Positions 29,979 to 40,527 of a stretch of 64,000 bases of DNA are shown one piece after another (position 1 is the stretch's first letter; each line of letters begins with the position of its first letter). The translations under genes were made by a program, and so were the position numbers. The stretch is from Corallium rubrum (lineage: Eukaryota; Cnidaria; Anthozoa; Scleralcyonacea; Coralliidae): positions 64,704,404-64,768,403 of the forward strand of contig OZ035997.1 in NCBI GenBank assembly GCA_964035015.1, read 5' to 3'. The notes under the pieces were generated by a model. That model was given only the letters and a program-made list of their open reading frames with translations, was not told the DNA's origin and did not search any database.

Positions 29979-31593
29979 TAAATAACTTGATCTTATGTCT
30001 TCTTTTTTATTACGGAAGTGAGCATCGTTGCCGCTTAACATCAAAATCAATTATTTTTTTAAATGAAATAGCAGTTAATACCTTTAATAGAAAACCACAC
30101 AGTGCAATTAACACCAGCAAACAGCCGAACTGACCAGTTTTGGAGAAACAACACAGATCTACCGAAATAATTCCCATGGTAATCAGTGAGCATCGTGGTG
30201 AGCACCGTAGTGAGCACCGTGCTGGTATTAGTCATAACAACCGAATATCAAGTTATATTTGTTAATAAGTTAGCGCATCATTTCCACGTGTTCTCGCTGT
30301 GTATACTGGTATTCCCGTACATGATATGTATGCTAATGAAAACCTAAAACAATTTTCAATGCATTACGCAATTTTCTTGTTTTCAATAGCAGTTAGTAGA
30401 TGTCTAAAATTTGGGTGCTTTTTGATCGAAGTTCACTTCTGCAATATTGTTTTTCCGTAGTGAAACTGAGTAACGCACATGTTCTTTGGCATTTGTGAAA
30501 TTATTAAAATATTCGCTATTTCAAAAAAGCGTTTTCGCTAACACGCGCAGAACACATGAAACGGCACCTCTGGTTAACACAAAGACGGTTCAATTCCCCT
30601 TTAACGCGAAGTCGTTTAAGTGAAGGGAATATTGCATAAGTTAGACTCTCCACATACTTAACTAAATGCGCAATCGATTGATTGTAAATATATTTAAATT
30701 ATTTTTCAGATAAATCAAGCTTTTTCAATTGCATTGTCTTCAGGCGATCATTTTAATTGTAATATCTTTTCAATAATTCATGCAAAGACGTCTTAATCAA
30801 TAAAATTACTTTTGTTCGAGCAATAAGGTGCATTTAAAGCCTTTAAACTGCCCTAACAATTCTGTTAACAACAATATGTCAACATTTCACTCAATTATCG
30901 CTATTATTGAGGAAAAAACCCAACTACATAACAGCTAAATTTCATTAACGAAAAATGTTTTTCCCAGACAATCATTTTCAAAAGTCTTGGGGCATTTGCG
31001 TCATTATTCGATTTTCCAACTCCCCCGACCCCCCGTTCAATGTTGTATACCATGTTTACGCTGAATTTTACTGGACTTGTTAACCTGCTTCATTAAACAA
31101 CATTGTAAAGGGAGGGGGAGGGAGGGATTGTGTACATATCGCAAAATAGACGACGTTGAACGAGTATATTTAGAAAAGCTCAAGTGTCCCAACTACTTTT
31201 GAAATTGATTGTCCGAAGCGCTATTTCGTTATATTGTCGAAAAACATGCTGTTCCACTCAAGTAAACACTATACATTATAGGCAGAAAGTTAAAACAATA
31301 TTATAGCACATTTACAACCTTTTAGTGACTAATATTTAGCTTAGGAAAATGACATTTTAGAATTTAGTTAGCCCCCCTGTAGTGCAGCTGATAATCCGAC
31401 GCTTCTCGCAACGATGCTCACCACGGTGCTCACCAGAAAAACATGCAATAGCGCGAAGACTGTTATTTAAAATGACATTTTACATACATCAGCCTTGTAA
31501 TATGTTAGTTTAGAATAAGATAATAGCGCATTTTTACAAGTGACGCTTTTGAGAAACGTTTTTTACAACGATGCTCGCTATATGCTATAAATA
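29979..31593. other. 1.6-kb spacer between copies, bounded by TAAATA direct repeats
   Basis: AT-rich DNA with no long open frame and no element gene. TAAATA occurs immediately after copy A (29979-29984) and immediately before copy B (31588-31593). Inverted GTGAGCATCGT motifs lie near both ends: 30019-30032 and 30185-30223 on the left, 31406-31434 and 31565-31579 on the right. The DNA is probably host flank of the second element, or a small circular or satellite unit. Confidence 0.75.
31588..31593. repeat. Target-site duplication TAAATA of the inner ends
   Basis: Identical to 29979-29984. Together they are the expected 6-bp duplication for an element whose left end is copy B's and right end is copy A's. 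Confidence 0.85.
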
Positions 31594-31920
31594 AGTAGTA
31601 TAGGATATGAGGCTATGGGTCCACTTTTTATTATTTCGCCAAAAACTGCCTTAAAATGTCAGAATTCAACGGAAAATGATGTTTGAAAGGGCAGACTTTT
31701 TTTCCTCTTTTTCCCCTTTTCATATTTTAAGGATGGATTATGACGTTTTTCCTGAAAACACCTAAAAGCGATCAGGGTTGTGGTTTTGACACACATTTCA
31801 CTTACTCCCCGATTTCTCTTCAGATACTTTTGTTTTGTGTTGGTACACATGTTTCCCCACAGTTATACCACCAGATAGCAGTCCGAGGCATGGTATATAC
31901 GGTGTGATCATGGCTACAAC
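31594..31920 (+). repeat. Inner TIR at the left end of copy B
   Basis: It starts AGTAGTATAGGATATGAGG and is the inverted partner of 29654-29978. It includes the 3' end of the first gene. Confidence 0.9.
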
Positions 31921-32385
31921 TTTACCAACGTCACTTTTCAACAGTTTGTCCTTTTGTAATTCGTTGTCTAGCTCCTCAGAGCTTTCTACGGCGTCCAAAC
32001 CACCGAGAACATTGGAGAATCTACTGATTAACATATCAGTCAGGAATTCATTAGCTCTTTCCATCCTTTTGGCCTCGTATTCAGCGTATAGCTTATCCAC
32101 AACCTTTACCGACGCTTTTTTGATGTAGCCAACTGACTGAGTTATTTCACCGTCCTCTGACTGTTTTATCAGCTCACTTCTCTTCTTGTTGGCATCATCG
32201 GTTGGTGGAGGTGTTGGGTTGGTTTCCTCAGTCTTTTTCAAATCATTGACGAGCTCATCGACAAGGTTGGGGATCTCAGTAGGTATTTCCGTTTCTGGCT
32301 CCCCAACAGATGCTTCAGGTGGTTCCACGGCGGGTGCCTTGACTTTTTTCCCAACTTTCACCGTTTTACTTTTCTTTTCAGCCAT
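31798..32385 (-). CDS. First-gene membrane protein, intact (copy B)
   Basis: 195 aa. The N-terminus is Lys-rich, then a Pro/Glu-rich linker, a helical middle (YAEYEAKRMERANEFLTDML) and a C-terminal hydrophobic stretch (VVAMITPYIPCLGLLSGGITVG) before a basic tail. Start ATG 32385 follows the ATPase stop by 4 bases. The last ~40 codons are inside the TIR, so the right end of each copy carries a partial duplicate. Family unknown; a small virion membrane protein is a guess. Confidence 0.75.
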   Translation of the reverse strand: MAEKKSKTVKVGKKVKAPAVEPPEASVGEPETEIPTEIPNLVDELVNDLKKTEETNPTPPPTDDANKKRSELIKQSEDGEITQSVGYIKKASVKVVDKLYAEYEAKRMERANEFLTDMLISRFSNVLGGLDAVESSEELDNELQKDKLLKSDVGKVVAMITPYIPCLGLLSGGITVGKHVYQHKTKVSEEKSGSK

Positions 32386-32389
32386 CTTA

Positions 32390-32998
32390 CTATAGATCAG
32401 ATTTTGGGATGACTACCTTATACGCGTATGGGTGCCTTAACATAATCTCAAGCCTAGCGTATTTGGTTTCTTTTAGCTTTTTAGTTACCTCCATAATCTC
32501 ATCACGGTTTAAACCACCAAGGTAGTCATCAGTAATAACCTTCATATCGGTTTTGTTGGGGTTGTAGAACGTTACCAACTTACTGATATTCTCCCTATAA
32601 GGTTTTGTGATAGCTGTTAGCTGTTGTGTGATTACGATAGTTGACAGATTGTAGTGCCGGGCACTGAAGGCTAATTTAACGAACTCACTTGTTCTGTTCT
32701 TTACGGGTTGTCCACTGGCACAGTCGTCGAGGACTATCAATGTTTTGGATCCCTTGAATATCCGAACAACATATTCTAGTACAATCTCAACGTCGTCCTG
32801 ACTACAGTCCACAGCGATGAAGTCCGGGTCGGAGGTGTATTTCCAGGTGGTGTAGGTTTTGTTCCAGCTGAACGTCGGACAGAGCAGAACGATGTAGTCA
32901 AAAAACCTGAGGTATTCATCTTCTAACATCTTCAGGAGATACCAGGTTTTTCCACAGGCCGTCATACCAACGATCAGCATATTGAATGGGTGGTCCAT
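32390..32998 (-). CDS. A32-like genome-packaging ATPase (copy B)
   Basis: 202 aa, one codon shorter than in copy A because the final codon became TAG. Walker A GMTACGKT and Walker B LIVLDD are conserved. Only scattered substitutions separate it from the copy A protein, so it should be functional if expressed. Confidence 0.9.
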   Translation of the reverse strand: MDHPFNMLIVGMTACGKTWYLLKMLEDEYLRFFDYIVLLCPTFSWNKTYTTWKYTSDPDFIAVDCSQDDVEIVLEYVVRIFKGSKTLIVLDDCASGQPVKNRTSEFVKLAFSARHYNLSTIVITQQLTAITKPYRENISKLVTFYNPNKTDMKVITDDYLGGLNRDEIMEVTKKLKETKYARLEIMLRHPYAYKVVIPKSDL

Positions 32999-34239
32999 TT
33001 AATACTGGATTGATTTTAGATTCTTATTTACCATATTTACCAAACCATCACTCAGCACAAAGATTCGACAGACTACGTTAGCCACAGTCGCCTTTTTAGT
33101 AATCTCAATCAGGACTCCAGACTGTGTATTAACGATCCTTTTACCAGTTCCAACACTGTCACGGTCCTCAATACTTCTCAAGTCAATCGCTAGAGCGAAA
33201 CCATCCTTGTAGAACTTCTGGATTGTCATAAACTGATCTGTGTTTTCCTTTCCACCAAACAGTCTCTTAGCTTCATCATAGAACCGGCTCTTTGGGATCC
33301 CCTGACTGAAGACAGCGTTGGGTACACCCTCGATTGTTAGCTTAACACTTTCGATGTTTGGATAGACGTATTTCTTACTATCAGTCCGGGTCTTATTTCT
33401 GAACATCATCATAATCCCTTTCATAGACTTTCGTGGGAGGTTAATGTGTTCGTTGATCAGGGTTGATCCAGCCAACCATTCAGTTGACTTCATTAACGTG
33501 ACATGCTCATAGGACAACGATCGACCAGCTGTGTACAGCGACGTTATTTCACTGGCGATGTCGGTGTTATCAATCGTCTCATACTCCAGCTCAAGGTTTT
33601 CCAGTGTGTACCCGTCAACAGATTCGCTTGACTGGGCCACCATGATGTCACTCGCTTTCGGTAAACTGATGACATATCGGAAGTTGTTGTACATTTCAAA
33701 GAGAGCATAAAGTCCGTGGTCCCCGAGGATTTTATCCAATCTCACCCTCATCCTCACTCCGTGGATTGTGAGCATCAGAGCGTCAGCTACCTTCTCAGCG
33801 TCCCCAGAGGAGGCCCCACTGTCGTCCTTAGACATCAACTTTCTCAGGTTTTCTGGACCAATTCCATACCCAACCATCTGATCCCTTACACTTTCGGTAA
33901 CCAGAGATCCTTGTACACACCGAGGACACTTTCACCCGTGTTGTTGTAAACAGTCTCGCCGGCCAGCTTAACAACCAGCCTTTCGACCAGAAGCCTGGAG
34001 AGATTGTTTAGGAACCACGACTTGGTGTTCATGTTTTTGAAGTCGAACAATAGATGAAAGCTACCCGGGACTAAACAGCTATCAGGTTTTAGCTTTGGTA
34101 TGTCTATGTAGAGGTCCTCACCAGGGTTGACTTTGTTGGGGTTCATGGTGATCGTGTGTCTTGTCCGGAGTCCCTTAATCTCCGACATTCTCGCCCGTCT
34201 AAATCCAGGTAACAGCTCTGTCTGACTTCTGTTGGTCAT
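32999..34239 (-). pseudogene. Major capsid protein candidate, frameshifted (copy B)
   Basis: No LINE here, so the whole gene is in one piece. One base is missing near 33885-33895 (ACACTTTCGG against ACACTCTTCGG in copy A). The reading is therefore split into 34239-33886 and 33877-32999. The start is touched by TGTAGTAT. Beta-rich double-jelly-roll layout as in copy A. Confidence 0.65.
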
Positions 34240-34256
34240 ATACTACATAACAGGTT

Positions 34257-35489
34257 TTATTTTCGGTTTTTCCAGTAGTCATACAACAACCACGTCATAG
34301 CTATGGCAAGAACCCACAGATTGTTGGCTAACCACGCTATTCCTTTCGCTCCCCAGGTCAGAACCTGTGCTACCAAACTGAACAGTGGTGCTAACAGAGG
34401 TCCCAAACTCTTACCCAGGTTAACGAGTGCCTTAGCGAAACCACCAACAGCTTTTGCTCCCCCCGAGACAGTCCTTCTGGCGGCAACGACTATTGTGGTT
34501 ATGATCCCAGCTATGGTGATGGCTATGGCAGACAGACCAATCATATTTTCCTTAGCCCACTTTTTAAACCTTTCTAGTCTGTTTAGGTCATTGTTTTTCA
34601 CCTCATTTTCTAAAATAGATACACCTTCACTATGTATAGGTCTCTCACCAATTCTAATTCTTATCCTGTCTGCTTTTAATTCCGCTGCTTCTCTGAGGCT
34701 CTTGTAGAACTGTTCCTTAGCAGGGTCAGCTTCTCTTAGTGCTTTTAATCTGTAGAGATTGATCTGTCCTTCAAGAGATTCAAGAGCCTCAATCTGCACC
34801 TCATCCGTACCTTTTGGGTGGAGTGTCCCAGCGAACTCTCTTACTTCCTGTTTGGGTATAGCTATTTCTTCCACCTCCTCTTGTAGATTTTTTTCTCTTT
34901 CTTCAATCCGATCCTTGACCGCTGAGTTGGTTTGTGACCTTATGTCATCCACGACTTCCTGAGGGGTTGTTGGGTCATTGTTAACCTCCTCAATAGCTCC
35001 TGCAAGTGTCTTGGAGTGCTCAGCTTTAACTCTTCCTATATGTTCCCAGAAATCTTTGAAGGCTTTCCCACTTTTTTTATCTGTGCTAGGTCTGATTCCA
35101 CCACCTCTCTTACGTATGTAAATTTTTCTTTTATCATACGACACTCCGCTAACGGTGTCTCCCTTATCAAAATTAAACTTAGTTCGTTTTATCAGGTCCT
35201 TAGATTCTTCACCATCCTTTACTTTTATATCCATACTGAACGCCTCGAGGAAGCCCCGCTTAACACCAGCTGTGTCAGACCTCCTCATCACTCCAGCATC
35301 ACGTCCAACATTAGGGATATCTCCATCTGCTACGTGGGTTATGTCACCCCCACCAGACGTCTGACCTACTATTCCCGTTCCCTGATCTTCATCGGTGAGG
35401 TCCATTTCGTCAGCATTTTCTTCTTCCTCTTCTTCTTCCTCTCCCTTACCGAAATCATCCATTTCGATATCAACTCCCCCTTCGGCCAT
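34257..35489 (-). CDS. Acidic multi-helix membrane protein, intact (copy B)
   Basis: 410 aa. The acidic N-terminus (~residues 1-35, Glu runs) is followed by a Thr/Gly-rich linker, a Lys/Arg-rich region and long charged helices (about 150-300). A hydrophobic helix (IGLSAIAITIAGIITTIVVAA) comes next, then a C-terminal region of amphipathic or membrane helices rich in Trp, Leu and Gly (about 345-405). GTATATA touches the ATG at 35489. The size and late position among capsid genes suggest a virion component, but no family is recognised. Confidence 0.7.
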   Translation of the reverse strand: MAEGGVDIEMDDFGKGEEEEEEEENADEMDLTDEDQGTGIVGQTSGGGDITHVADGDIPNVGRDAGVMRRSDTAGVKRGFLEAFSMDIKVKDGEESKDLIKRTKFNFDKGDTVSGVSYDKRKIYIRKRGGGIRPSTDKKSGKAFKDFWEHIGRVKAEHSKTLAGAIEEVNNDPTTPQEVVDDIRSQTNSAVKDRIEEREKNLQEEVEEIAIPKQEVREFAGTLHPKGTDEVQIEALESLEGQINLYRLKALREADPAKEQFYKSLREAAELKADRIRIRIGERPIHSEGVSILENEVKNNDLNRLERFKKWAKENMIGLSAIAITIAGIITTIVVAARRTVSGGAKAVGGFAKALVNLGKSLGPLLAPLFSLVAQVLTWGAKGIAWLANNLWVLAIAMTWLLYDYWKNRK

Positions 35490-35495
35490 TATATA

Positions 35496-36194
35496 CTAGC
35501 CTATGTACAACTCAAGCAGAACAGCTCCAATCCCAACCGGCCGACCTACTGAATGATCATTATTCCCACGGACCCTAAAGGTCATCTTACCATAAACACC
35601 CTTTCGGATCTCAGCTTTCGACTCAATGTCTGTGTAGTGCTGTACACTCCCTTTCAAACTCTGTTCAGAGGTTATCGGAAGAGTACCAATCAGATCACTC
35701 CTCCTCCCATTGTCCAAACTTCTTTCACTCTCAACAGCGTCACACGAGATCCTGACATATCTCAACCCTCTGTTGATGTCCACCTGATTAGGACTATTTG
35801 TCCACCCACCACCATTTATCACATCACTCTCATCAAACCCCAAAAGAAGACCCATCTTCCCAAGTTTCAACTTTTCAGACGTCTTCACCTTAGATGTTCC
35901 GTTGTAAACATTTTTTCCGAACTCAACCACCCCACTGTGGGTCCCGGCCAAACCCTTAACGAACGTTTCCTACGCGTCAAAGCTGAAATAACCTTCAGGA
36001 GCGGATGCCTCCTTACCATCGAACGACACCGAATCGTTCAGACCTGACACCACATTGTTATAGTTCCAGTATACCGTAGCTTTCTTCAGCATCACCTGTG
36101 GTCTTGGACCTGTCACCATGATAGGTTGTTCGAAGTAGACAGTCTTCTCATCGTTTTCAATGAATAATGTTAACCTCACTACCCGGGTATACAT
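35496..36194 (-). pseudogene. Candidate minor capsid protein with a nonsense codon (copy B)
   Basis: Same as the 234-aa copy A gene but with TAG at 35971-35973, splitting it into a 74-codon start and a downstream part. There is also a small local sequence change around 35935 and a two-codon deletion near 35817. The start overlaps the integrase stop (TTAATG). Confidence 0.6.
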
Positions 36195-37291
36195 TAACCC
36201 AGGTTTTGTACGTCACTCTCGGGTATCCATGAGTTGTGCTTACTGTCATAACCCAACCACTTGACAAACACCATCTTCTTTCCCGCGACTCTCTTCCTCC
36301 TCAGCACCTTCTCCACCCTATAAACGTCATCCTTCTTATCCACTGGCGACAACTCCTCCCCATAAAATTTTCCGATAATCGGCTCACCCTCAGCGTCCTC
36401 AATCTCGTAAACGTTTGGATCACCACGAATGACCTTCGTAATCCTGAAAATTTCCTCAGTGAAGTTAGCCTCATAACCCTTTGTAAATATACTCTTGTAC
36501 TTTGACACCCTCACAGTGTCTCCAACCCGGAACCTGGGTAAGGGGTGATCACCAAAGTGATGACCGAACAACGTATTCCAGACCTGATTCTCGTTTGACT
36601 TATTGACGTCCTTTGGCTTCAGCATAACGACACTGTGTTTTGTGTTGTTATAACCCTCAACGAGATCGTCCAAAACATCAATCCACCTATAAGTCCCCTT
36701 GGTGTAGAAATACTTCCACATAGCAGTCTTAAGTGTTCTGTTGAACCGTTCGACGATCGCTGCTTTCTTGTCTGAAAACGTACTGAAGTACTCAACACCA
36801 CGTTCCTTCAGTAGACCTTTCACACCAACGCTATAAAACTCCTTTCCGTCGTCGAACTGAGCCAGGTCGGGGTAGTCACCAAATCGGTCTCTGAACTGTT
36901 CCAACAGCTTACTCACAGCCTCGGTCATGTTCTTCGTGTCCTTCCTGTAAACGGGGACGGCGAAAGCATACCGACTCAGAATCTCAACAGCCGTCAAAAT
37001 CCAGTAATACCCCTTATTCTGGTTCTTATACTTCCCCATATCAACCAGGTCCATCTGTATCTGCTCACCAAGGTGGCTGACGAACGTCTGTCTGAACTTA
37101 TGCCTCCTCACAACCGGCCTATACCTCGTGTACGTGTCCTGTGTTTTCAGCCAATCCCTTACTGCCTTCCTACTCACATCAAGACCCTCTCCCACCGCCT
37201 TCTGGTACAATCGTTCAGCCGACTGATATCCTGTTTTCGGATCATACCATATATCTCTCAGTTCCTGTTCCAGCCCAACCCCAGCGTCCAT
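36194..37291 (-). CDS. Polinton integrase with chromodomain (copy B)
   Basis: 365 aa from the Met at 37291, the same start logic as copy A. The catalytic residues are all conserved (QMDLVD, QFDDGKEF, IVERFNRTLK), as is the chromodomain end (VKWLGYDSKHNSWIPESD). Open throughout. Confidence 0.95.
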   Translation of the reverse strand: MDAGVGLEQELRDIWYDPKTGYQSAERLYQKAVGEGLDVSRKAVRDWLKTQDTYTRYRPVVRRHKFRQTFVSHLGEQIQMDLVDMGKYKNQNKGYYWILTAVEILSRYAFAVPVYRKDTKNMTEAVSKLLEQFRDRFGDYPDLAQFDDGKEFYSVGVKGLLKERGVEYFSTFSDKKAAIVERFNRTLKTAMWKYFYTKGTYRWIDVLDDLVEGYNNTKHSVVMLKPKDVNKSNENQVWNTLFGHHFGDHPLPRFRVGDTVRVSKYKSIFTKGYEANFTEEIFRITKVIRGDPNVYEIEDAEGEPIIGKFYGEELSPVDKKDDVYRVEKVLRRKRVAGKKMVFVKWLGYDSKHNSWIPESDVQNLG

Positions 37292-37310
37292 ATAACCTAA
37301 CCTATGATAT

Positions 37311-38759
37311 ATGGATAAGACCCTAAGAGAATTTTTCATCAGATACCCATACGCCGACAGAACCAGGTTCATAACTGAGTCAGTCTTCGGTCAGTCAGAA
37401 CATGGTGTGTTCTTTGGACCTGTCGGTGACTCATACATCTACACTGGCGACGCGGAGTTTAAGAACAATAAGGACCACACCAAGTACTTAACAATAAATA
37501 AACCACCACCCAGATTTCCGAAGATATGGCTTGGTGGTGGTACGGTACAGAAAATTCAGGGTAAACGGCACTGGGAGAGTGACATTGAGGGGAAATACGA
37601 CTTCTCGAAGTTCACGTACCTATCAGACAACGCCATAGACTACGACCTTAACAATTTCGAGCTCTACGTTAACGGTCAGGACTTCTTCATGGCAAAGTTA
37701 CCAGACCTAAACCCAGGGAAGCGGACGGACATCGCGGTATGGTGGAATAACAATGAACCTTATTACCAGCTCATCTTTGCTGTCTATCTCAGCTCATACT
37801 GCTGTGGCGTTGGGGTAGAACACCTAAAATTCTCAGAAGACGTATATCCGGTGGTCTCCTCAATCATGCGTTTCCACCTATACTTCACCACGCGACGTAT
37901 ACTAAGACGTCTGATAACGGAAAAGAGGAGTGACCTAATGAGAGAGTTTGGCGTTGGGAACGATGTGATTGACAACATGGCGAACATACCTAGAGAAAAA
38001 AAGTTCCTGATTAATCCTCACTCTGGTTACAAACACAACCGTTCGTTCCGTGAGTGGATGTGGCGTCTCAATAGTGACTATAAGACACACTACAGAAGGT
38101 TCATTCCTTTACGGACAAATGGTTTCACCAGGGTAGGTCTGCAGTATCTGAATGAGTCTATCGAGGCTTATGTTTACGCCGTTCTCGGTTCACAGGCTAA
38201 AACAAGGGTCAGCATTGTTAACAAAGGTGCTGGCAGTCTCGAGACACAGCAGGAATTCAGAGTCCTTGTAGAGGATGCCGTCGTTAACTACGGCGTTAGC
38301 ACCTGGATTTTGAATATGAACAGGGCAATATCAGACACTAACGTCACCCAGAACCTAGCCATTAGCCCTGACACGTGGTTAGTACCAGGGTCACTGACGA
38401 TACTGAAGGAGAAGATTATAGGATACAACAACGTTCTCAGACGTGCGTCGGAGGTTATGAGGTTTGGTATTAACTCTAAGGTCAACTATCAGGGTGTCCA
38501 CAAACAGCCACCAAAGACACACCAGGAAAGCGGTCCACATCTGGAAACACTAGACGACACTGACGGACAAACCGACAGACCAGCCGCTCATACACCTGAC
38601 AAACCAGCCATCCATACACCTGACAAACCAGCCATCCATACACCTGACAGACCAACCGTCCATACACCTGACAGACCACCAAAGCCAGACAATGAGTTGG
38701 GAATCCTATTGGTCCTAACAGCTGTGTCTGGGTATTTGTTCATTAAATACGTCCTATAG
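37311..38759 (+). CDS. Tail-anchored protein with HTPDxP repeats (copy B)
   Basis: 482 aa. The globular region and C-terminal helix match copy A, and one residue more is present near the WLGGGTVQK segment. The 24-nt stalk repeats at about 38580-38680 differ in unit order from copy A. The divergent 19-bp start region is the same as in copy A. Confidence 0.85.
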   Translation: MDKTLREFFIRYPYADRTRFITESVFGQSEHGVFFGPVGDSYIYTGDAEFKNNKDHTKYLTINKPPPRFPKIWLGGGTVQKIQGKRHWESDIEGKYDFSKFTYLSDNAIDYDLNNFELYVNGQDFFMAKLPDLNPGKRTDIAVWWNNNEPYYQLIFAVYLSSYCCGVGVEHLKFSEDVYPVVSSIMRFHLYFTTRRILRRLITEKRSDLMREFGVGNDVIDNMANIPREKKFLINPHSGYKHNRSFREWMWRLNSDYKTHYRRFIPLRTNGFTRVGLQYLNESIEAYVYAVLGSQAKTRVSIVNKGAGSLETQQEFRVLVEDAVVNYGVSTWILNMNRAISDTNVTQNLAISPDTWLVPGSLTILKEKIIGYNNVLRRASEVMRFGINSKVNYQGVHKQPPKTHQESGPHLETLDDTDGQTDRPAAHTPDKPAIHTPDKPAIHTPDRPTVHTPDRPPKPDNELGILLVLTAVSGYLFIKYVL

Positions 38760-38762
38760 TAT

Positions 38763-39548
38763 ATGAGTCTGTTTTATGGTTACAACAGACTGGACACAGT
38801 GACTAATAAACATCTCAACGGTAAGCTGAGAGAAGTCCTTAACACGAAGCCTGACTACAAGGTCATTTTTGACCTGAACGTAACCAGCTCCAGTAAGAAC
38901 GCCGTCTCCAAACTCCATTCTGTTGATTACATAGAGGACAGAGACGGTTAGATCCACTCAGCCATGTTTTGGAGACCCCCAAGTGTCAGCCCACAGCTTA
39001 ACACCACCGGTGATCACCACTTCCTTTACCCTGAGTCCTCAATAAGAACTGCCTTTAACGCTAACGTACCCAGATTCTTGTTCACCGATGTTTCGGTTTT
39101 TATTGTGGTAAAAAGGAATAGTGTGAGATCGGCGTCGGGTGCCTGGGAAACAATTGTTTCCAATGCCAATGTTAACGATGGTAGGAGCCTTGGGTTTAAA
39201 GCTGGGGTGAGTAATAGACTGGTTTTCGGTGGAATGACACCGTCTAGGTTTCATGAGTGTACAATTCCAGCGAAGTTCGTCGGGAAGAGGATTCTGATAT
39301 CTACCCACTGGCTATCAGGGCTTAGGGTGTCACACGTCAGGATAAATGGTGAGATACTGAGGGACTCATACTCTATGTGTGACATCAGACAGTTGGGGAC
39401 ACCCTACCTGAGTGTTCTCGGGGTGAACAGCTTAAAAAGTTTTTATTCGGACATCAGCTTCTACGGTATGAGGGTTGTGGAGGGTCGTCTGGGGGAACCC
39501 GAGATCGGGAGGATTTGTAAGGAGGTTATGGTTGAATATGACCTGTAG
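38763..39548 (+). pseudogene. Candidate spike protein 1 with a nonsense codon (copy B)
   Basis: Identical layout to 20343-21128 but TAG at 38949-38951 (GGTTAGATC against GGTGAGATC) ends the frame after 62 codons. The remainder is open. Confidence 0.75.
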
Positions 39549-39576
39549 TCACGTCTGGGTATCTGTTCTATAGTAT

Positions 39577-40362
39577 ATGAGTCTGTTTTATGGTTACAGC
39601 AGACCGGTCACTAATAAACAACTCAACGACAGACTGAAATCTCACATGAAGGCTCATGACCACAGAGTTATCTTCTATTTAAACGTAACCAGATCCAGTA
39701 AGAACGCGGTTTCCAAACTCCCTCCTTTTGTTGATTACATAGAGGATAGGGACGGTGAGACCAAAACCAACTCAACCATGTTTTGGAGACCCCTTAGTGT
39801 CAACCCACAGCTTAACACCGTCGGCGACCACCACTTTCTTCACCCTGAGTCTTCAATAAGAACAGGCTTCCACGTTAGCATACCCAGACTCATGTTCACC
39901 GATGTTTCGGTTTTCGTCGTGGTAAAGAGGAATAGTGTGAGATCGGCGTCAGGTACCTGGGAAATGATTGTTTCCAACAATGACAACAGTCTCGGTAGAA
40001 GCATTGGGTTTAAAGCTGGGGTGAATGACAAACTGTTTATAGATGGGTCGTCACCACATAGGATTCACGAGTGTACGATTCCAGCAAAGTTCATTGGGAA
40101 GAAGGTTCTGATATCTGCCCACTGGCTATCCGGACTTAGAGTGTCACACGTCAGGATAAATGGTGAAATGCTGAAGGACTCATTTTTCATCAGTAACATC
40201 GATCAGATAGGAACATCTTATATGGATGTCTTCGGGCTAAACAGTTTTAAGAAGTATTATTCAGACATCAACTTTTACGGTATGAAGATCGTAGAGGGTC
40301 GTCTGGGGGATCCTGAGATTGAGAAGATTTGTAACAGGACCATGGTTGAATATGACCTATAA
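39577..40362 (+). CDS. Candidate spike protein 2 (copy B)
   Basis: 261 aa, open and highly similar to 21157-21942, with the same CTATAGTAT string touching ATG. ConA/LamG-like pattern as in copy A. Confidence 0.7.
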   Translation: MSLFYGYSRPVTNKQLNDRLKSHMKAHDHRVIFYLNVTRSSKNAVSKLPPFVDYIEDRDGETKTNSTMFWRPLSVNPQLNTVGDHHFLHPESSIRTGFHVSIPRLMFTDVSVFVVVKRNSVRSASGTWEMIVSNNDNSLGRSIGFKAGVNDKLFIDGSSPHRIHECTIPAKFIGKKVLISAHWLSGLRVSHVRINGEMLKDSFFISNIDQIGTSYMDVFGLNSFKKYYSDINFYGMKIVEGRLGDPEIEKICNRTMVEYDL

Positions 40363-40367
40363 ATAGA

Positions 40368-40527
40368 ATGGGGAAAAAGAAGAAAAGCGTCGTCAGCTTC
40401 AACCACATTGGTGAAAACCTCCAATCGGCTGAAGTGGATAAACTAACCCGACTCTATTCATATTACCACAGGTTAGCGACCTGTTACAAGTGGAAACACA
40501 CCCGACTGAAGAGACTGAAGATGATCC
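40368..40527 (+). pseudogene. Remnant of the two-helix membrane gene at the deletion junction
   Basis: The first ~53 codons match 21948-22107. Then the sequence jumps through a short filler into PolB coding sequence equivalent to about 27450 of copy A. Confidence 0.8.
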
